Part shown: piece by piece, positions 61,814-64,000 of the stretch | Numbering within the stretch: the first letter of the stretch is position 1 | How the letters are laid out: every line of letters begins with the position of its first letter | Origin: Pogostemon cablin | Lineage: Eukaryota > Streptophyta > Magnoliopsida > Lamiales > Lamiaceae | Direction: 5' to 3' | DNA length: 64,000 nucleotides | NCBI GenBank assembly: GCA_023678885.1 | Contig: CM042963.1 | Coordinates: 31,001-95,000, forward strand | The notes under the pieces: generated by a model | The model's database searches: none | Seen by the model: only the letters and a program-made list of their open reading frames with translations | What the model was told of the DNA's origin: nothing | Translations under genes and position numbers: made by a program

Positions 61814-63999
61814 GAGGAAAATTCAGAGGTTGGATTACCTTCCTCCATGATCGTTCTGTTAATCCATTCCTTATAATCCTCCAGTCTTACTTCTGCATCT
61901 TCTTCATCACTGCATCCCACTGACTTCGATTTTTTGTGCCTAAAATTCCTACCAGTTGATATCGAGGATTCCCCACTGCTTCTCGGACTCCAAGCACTTT
62001 CCAATTTATTTCCCTTACTCGACATACCTCGGAAAAGGGGTGTTTCGTGAACCTGTTCAACATCAGAGGGTGAGGGTGGGGAGTTATGTTCAGGGTTGGG
62101 TTTCGGCTCTGATATACTGATTGAAGAGGAAGAATTGGTTTTTGAGTTGGGCTTGGGCTGATAAGTGGGCTTGTTAAGAGTGGCAGGAATGTTTTGGTTA
62201 AGGGGAGAGAAACGGTTGGGCTGATTAGAGGAAATAGGATTATTTGGGAGCCCAGTTGTGGAATTTGAGTTGGGCTTGTAGTTGGATTTAGGGTTGGGCC
62301 CAGTTTTAGGAGGAATGGGCCTCTTACCTTGATTGCGGTTCCTTTTCTTCCTGCCCGGTTGAAACGGATTCTCTTCCTCACGCCTCTGTTCTGCAAATTG
62401 GGGATCTTCAACCTTACGGCACTCCGACGCCCAATGGCCAAGGGAGTTACACGAAGAGCAAAATTTAGGATGAAATTCATACAGAATCGGCTGCTTGAAC
62501 CCTCCAAATTTATTCTTCACCCATATTGCATCCGGAAGGTTTTTGGAAGCATCAACGTGAATGAGGAGACGTGCAAACGAAACTCTCTCCCTATTAGTGG
62601 TATAATAGTCCATCATAATTGGTTCTCCAATGGCGGAGGCTATGATGCTTAGCCTGTCGGATGCCCAGTACTTAAGAGGGAGCGACGGGAGGCGAATCCA
62701 AACCGGGACGATGGAGAGGCCATCTTCGTCGAACTGAAAATCTTCCGGCATTCTTCTCAACATGAGGTAGACGAAATTTCCATCATACGGCCCATTAAGC
62801 AGTACTTTTTGGACGTCCTCCTCGCTGGAGAGTTTGAAAATAATCCAACCGCTATCATGATTGAACACACGGACGTCCACCTCCCACCTGTTGATAATGT
62901 CCTTGAGTGCTTGGAAACCAGGGTATCTGCCTGCGAAGCACCCGATCAAGGTATGTTTCCATTCATCATCCTCTAACAAATCATCCGGAATTTCAACCAC
63001 ACCCGGCTCTGGCGGCGGAATGAATTTAAGGAAGTGTGATGGTTGGGGGCGACGATTGGGGTGCTGGTTTGAGTGAGTAGCAGATGAAGGTGGAGGAGGA
63101 GTAGTGGCGTTCTTCAGGGGGGGTGGAGAATTGGAATTGGATGGAGAGAGGGAAGGCGAGGTAGAAGAAGCTGGGGGGGGAAGGGCCGGAGTGTTGGAGT
63201 GGGTGGATTGGTTGGGATTAGTAGTGGCATGAAGCAGTAGTAAGGGACGTGAAGGTGACGCCTCTGGAGAGAGATTCCGGGGAGGGAGTGAAGGCTTATC
63301 AGGATTACGAAGGGGGGGAGGCTGAACGGAGGGGGAGCAAGTGTAGGAATTGAGAGGGGGCGGGGCTGCTATCATCTCTGAGGGCGGAGGGGCTACCTGA
63401 AGGGATGTCGGAGAAGGGAGTGGATTAACAGGAAGCATGGAAGGGGAGGATGAGCGGGAGTTACGATGCTGGGATAGGGAGGTAGGGGAGAGAATAGCAG
63501 TGGGTGCAGAGCCCAACAACTTTTCCTTAAAAGAGTATGTTGTGGCAGGAGGGATGGAAGATTCAGAGGGATAAGAGCTAGAATTAGGGGTGAAAGTTGA
63601 CTTATTAGAGCTGGGAAAGAGAGATGTGACTCGTTTTTTTGTGGCTGGCAGGACAGTAAGGGGTTTGGTGGGAGAAGCAACCACTACCTTTTTCTGAAAA
63701 TACTGATTTTTCACAGAAGAAGCAGCATCCAACGCTGACAGTATAAGGGAATTCAAATTGTTAGCAGATCTCATACTTACCTCTTCTGGTATTTTTTCCG
63801 CCGGAGCTGCTGGTTTTCCAGTCAAAAGGGGACCAGCGGAATCTTCCTCAACTGATAGATTCTTCAACACTATATCGCGCTTGGATGTGAGCAGCCCATC
63901 AGGTACTAGATCCTCAACAGAAGTCGCCGGAGGAATATCTAGGATGGAAGGTTGGCTGTTCAGTTTGCACTCCAAACGAGTAGGGGAACGGATGTTCAC
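61810..63999 (-). CDS. LINE ORF1: DUF4283/zinc-knuckle nucleic-acid-binding protein, N-terminus not in window
   Basis: At least 729 codons, open to the window edge. The first codon visible here is GTG, so the true start probably lies beyond the edge. The N-terminal half is Pro/Ser-rich and likely disordered. A DUF4283-type domain (EDDEWKHTLIGCFAGRYPG, then WIIFKLSSEEDVQKVL and PVWIRLPSLPLKYW) precedes a CCHC knuckle CSSCNSLGHWASEC. The C-terminal tail is Asn/Pro/Ser-rich. ORF1 proteins of this class bind element RNA to form the transposition particle. The frame ends in the ATGA overlap with ORF2. Confidence 0.92.
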   Translation of the reverse strand: MNIRSPTRLECKLNSQPSILDIPPATSVEDLVPDGLLTSKRDIVLKNLSVEEDSAGPLLTGKPAAPAEKIPEEVSMRSANNLNSLILSALDAASSVKNQYFQKKVVVASPTKPLTVLPATKKRVTSLFPSSNKSTFTPNSSSYPSESSIPPATTYSFKEKLLGSAPTAILSPTSLSQHRNSRSSSPSMLPVNPLPSPTSLQVAPPPSEMIAAPPPLNSYTCSPSVQPPPLRNPDKPSLPPRNLSPEASPSRPLLLLHATTNPNQSTHSNTPALPPPASSTSPSLSPSNSNSPPPLKNATTPPPPSSATHSNQHPNRRPQPSHFLKFIPPPEPGVVEIPDDLLEDDEWKHTLIGCFAGRYPGFQALKDIINRWEVDVRVFNHDSGWIIFKLSSEEDVQKVLLNGPYDGNFVYLMLRRMPEDFQFDEDGLSIVPVWIRLPSLPLKYWASDRLSIIASAIGEPIMMDYYTTNRERVSFARLLIHVDASKNLPDAIWVKNKFGGFKQPILYEFHPKFCSSCNSLGHWASECRKVEDPQFAEQRREEENPFQPGRKKRNRNQGKRPIPPKTGPNPKSNYKPNSNSTTGLPNNPISSNQPNRFSPLNQNIPATLNKPTYQPKPNSKTNSSSSISISEPKPNPEHNSPPSPSDVEQVHETPLFRGMSSKGNKLESAWSPRSSGESSISTGRNFRHKKSKSVGCSDEEDAEVRLEDYKEWINRTIMEEGNPTSEFSS

Positions 64000-64000
64000 C

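Larger units (their letters stand above)
58361..64000 (-). mobile_element. L1-type LINE (non-LTR retrotransposon), 5' end outside window
   Basis: Minus-strand element with ORF1, ORF2 and a 126-bp 3' UTR ending ...AATAACATTTACCAATTT. Both ORFs are open. Plant L1 elements commonly end in an ATTTACC-like sequence followed by poly(A); here the poly(A) position is occupied by CCCTAAA repeats. No target duplication can be assessed because the 5' end is not in the window. Confidence 0.93.

Overview
This is a window of plant nuclear DNA, most likely from a flowering plant. It has a (TTTAGGG)n telomere-type array, Ty1/copia and Ty3/gypsy LTR retrotransposons primed by initiator tRNA-Met, a plant L1-type LINE, Helitrons, and intron-bearing fragments of plant GATA, UBA and kinesin-14 genes. 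I cannot name the species. No intact host gene is present. The only long uninterrupted reading frames are the two LINE ORFs at the right end.

Layout, left to right. 1-2932 is a GAT/ATC-rich satellite with a longer-period repeat of about 1.2-1.3 kb. 2933-9086 is AT-rich intergenic DNA with TA microsatellites and short tandem duplications. 9087-14429 is a gypsy element with two 2-kb LTRs that keeps gag but has lost nearly all of pol. 14779-27856 is copia element A (5-bp target duplication CGCTC), interrupted by a second copia-type element at 18812-27012 (target duplication GTCCT). 27857-31726 is intergenic and contains an old Helitron terminus. 31727-36693 is a 5-kb non-autonomous Helitron. 38233-43632 is a row of gene fragments in one orientation: a GATA zinc-finger exon, seven exons of a UBA-domain gene, and coiled-coil exons of a kinesin-14.

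At about 43.61 kb the sequence folds back on itself. 43629-57781 is an inverted copy of 16425-43594 (roughly 99% identical where I compared), separated by a 34-nt spacer that lies inside the kinesin gene. The right arm lacks both the nested copia element and the Helitron. Its clean empty sites fix the exact ends of those two insertions. The right arm stops inside the copia protease region, where a 579-bp (TTTAGGG)n array begins (57782-58360). That array abuts directly, without a poly(A) tract, the 3' end of a minus-strand LINE (58361 to the window edge).

The arrangement matches the expected product of a breakage-fusion-bridge event healed by a new telomere, with a LINE later joined to that telomere: fold-back inverted duplication, second break, telomere repeats in the capping orientation, then the LINE. 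This is my inference. The main competing explanation is an assembly join of two haplotypes, which long reads across 43.6 kb, 57.8 kb and 58.4 kb would settle.
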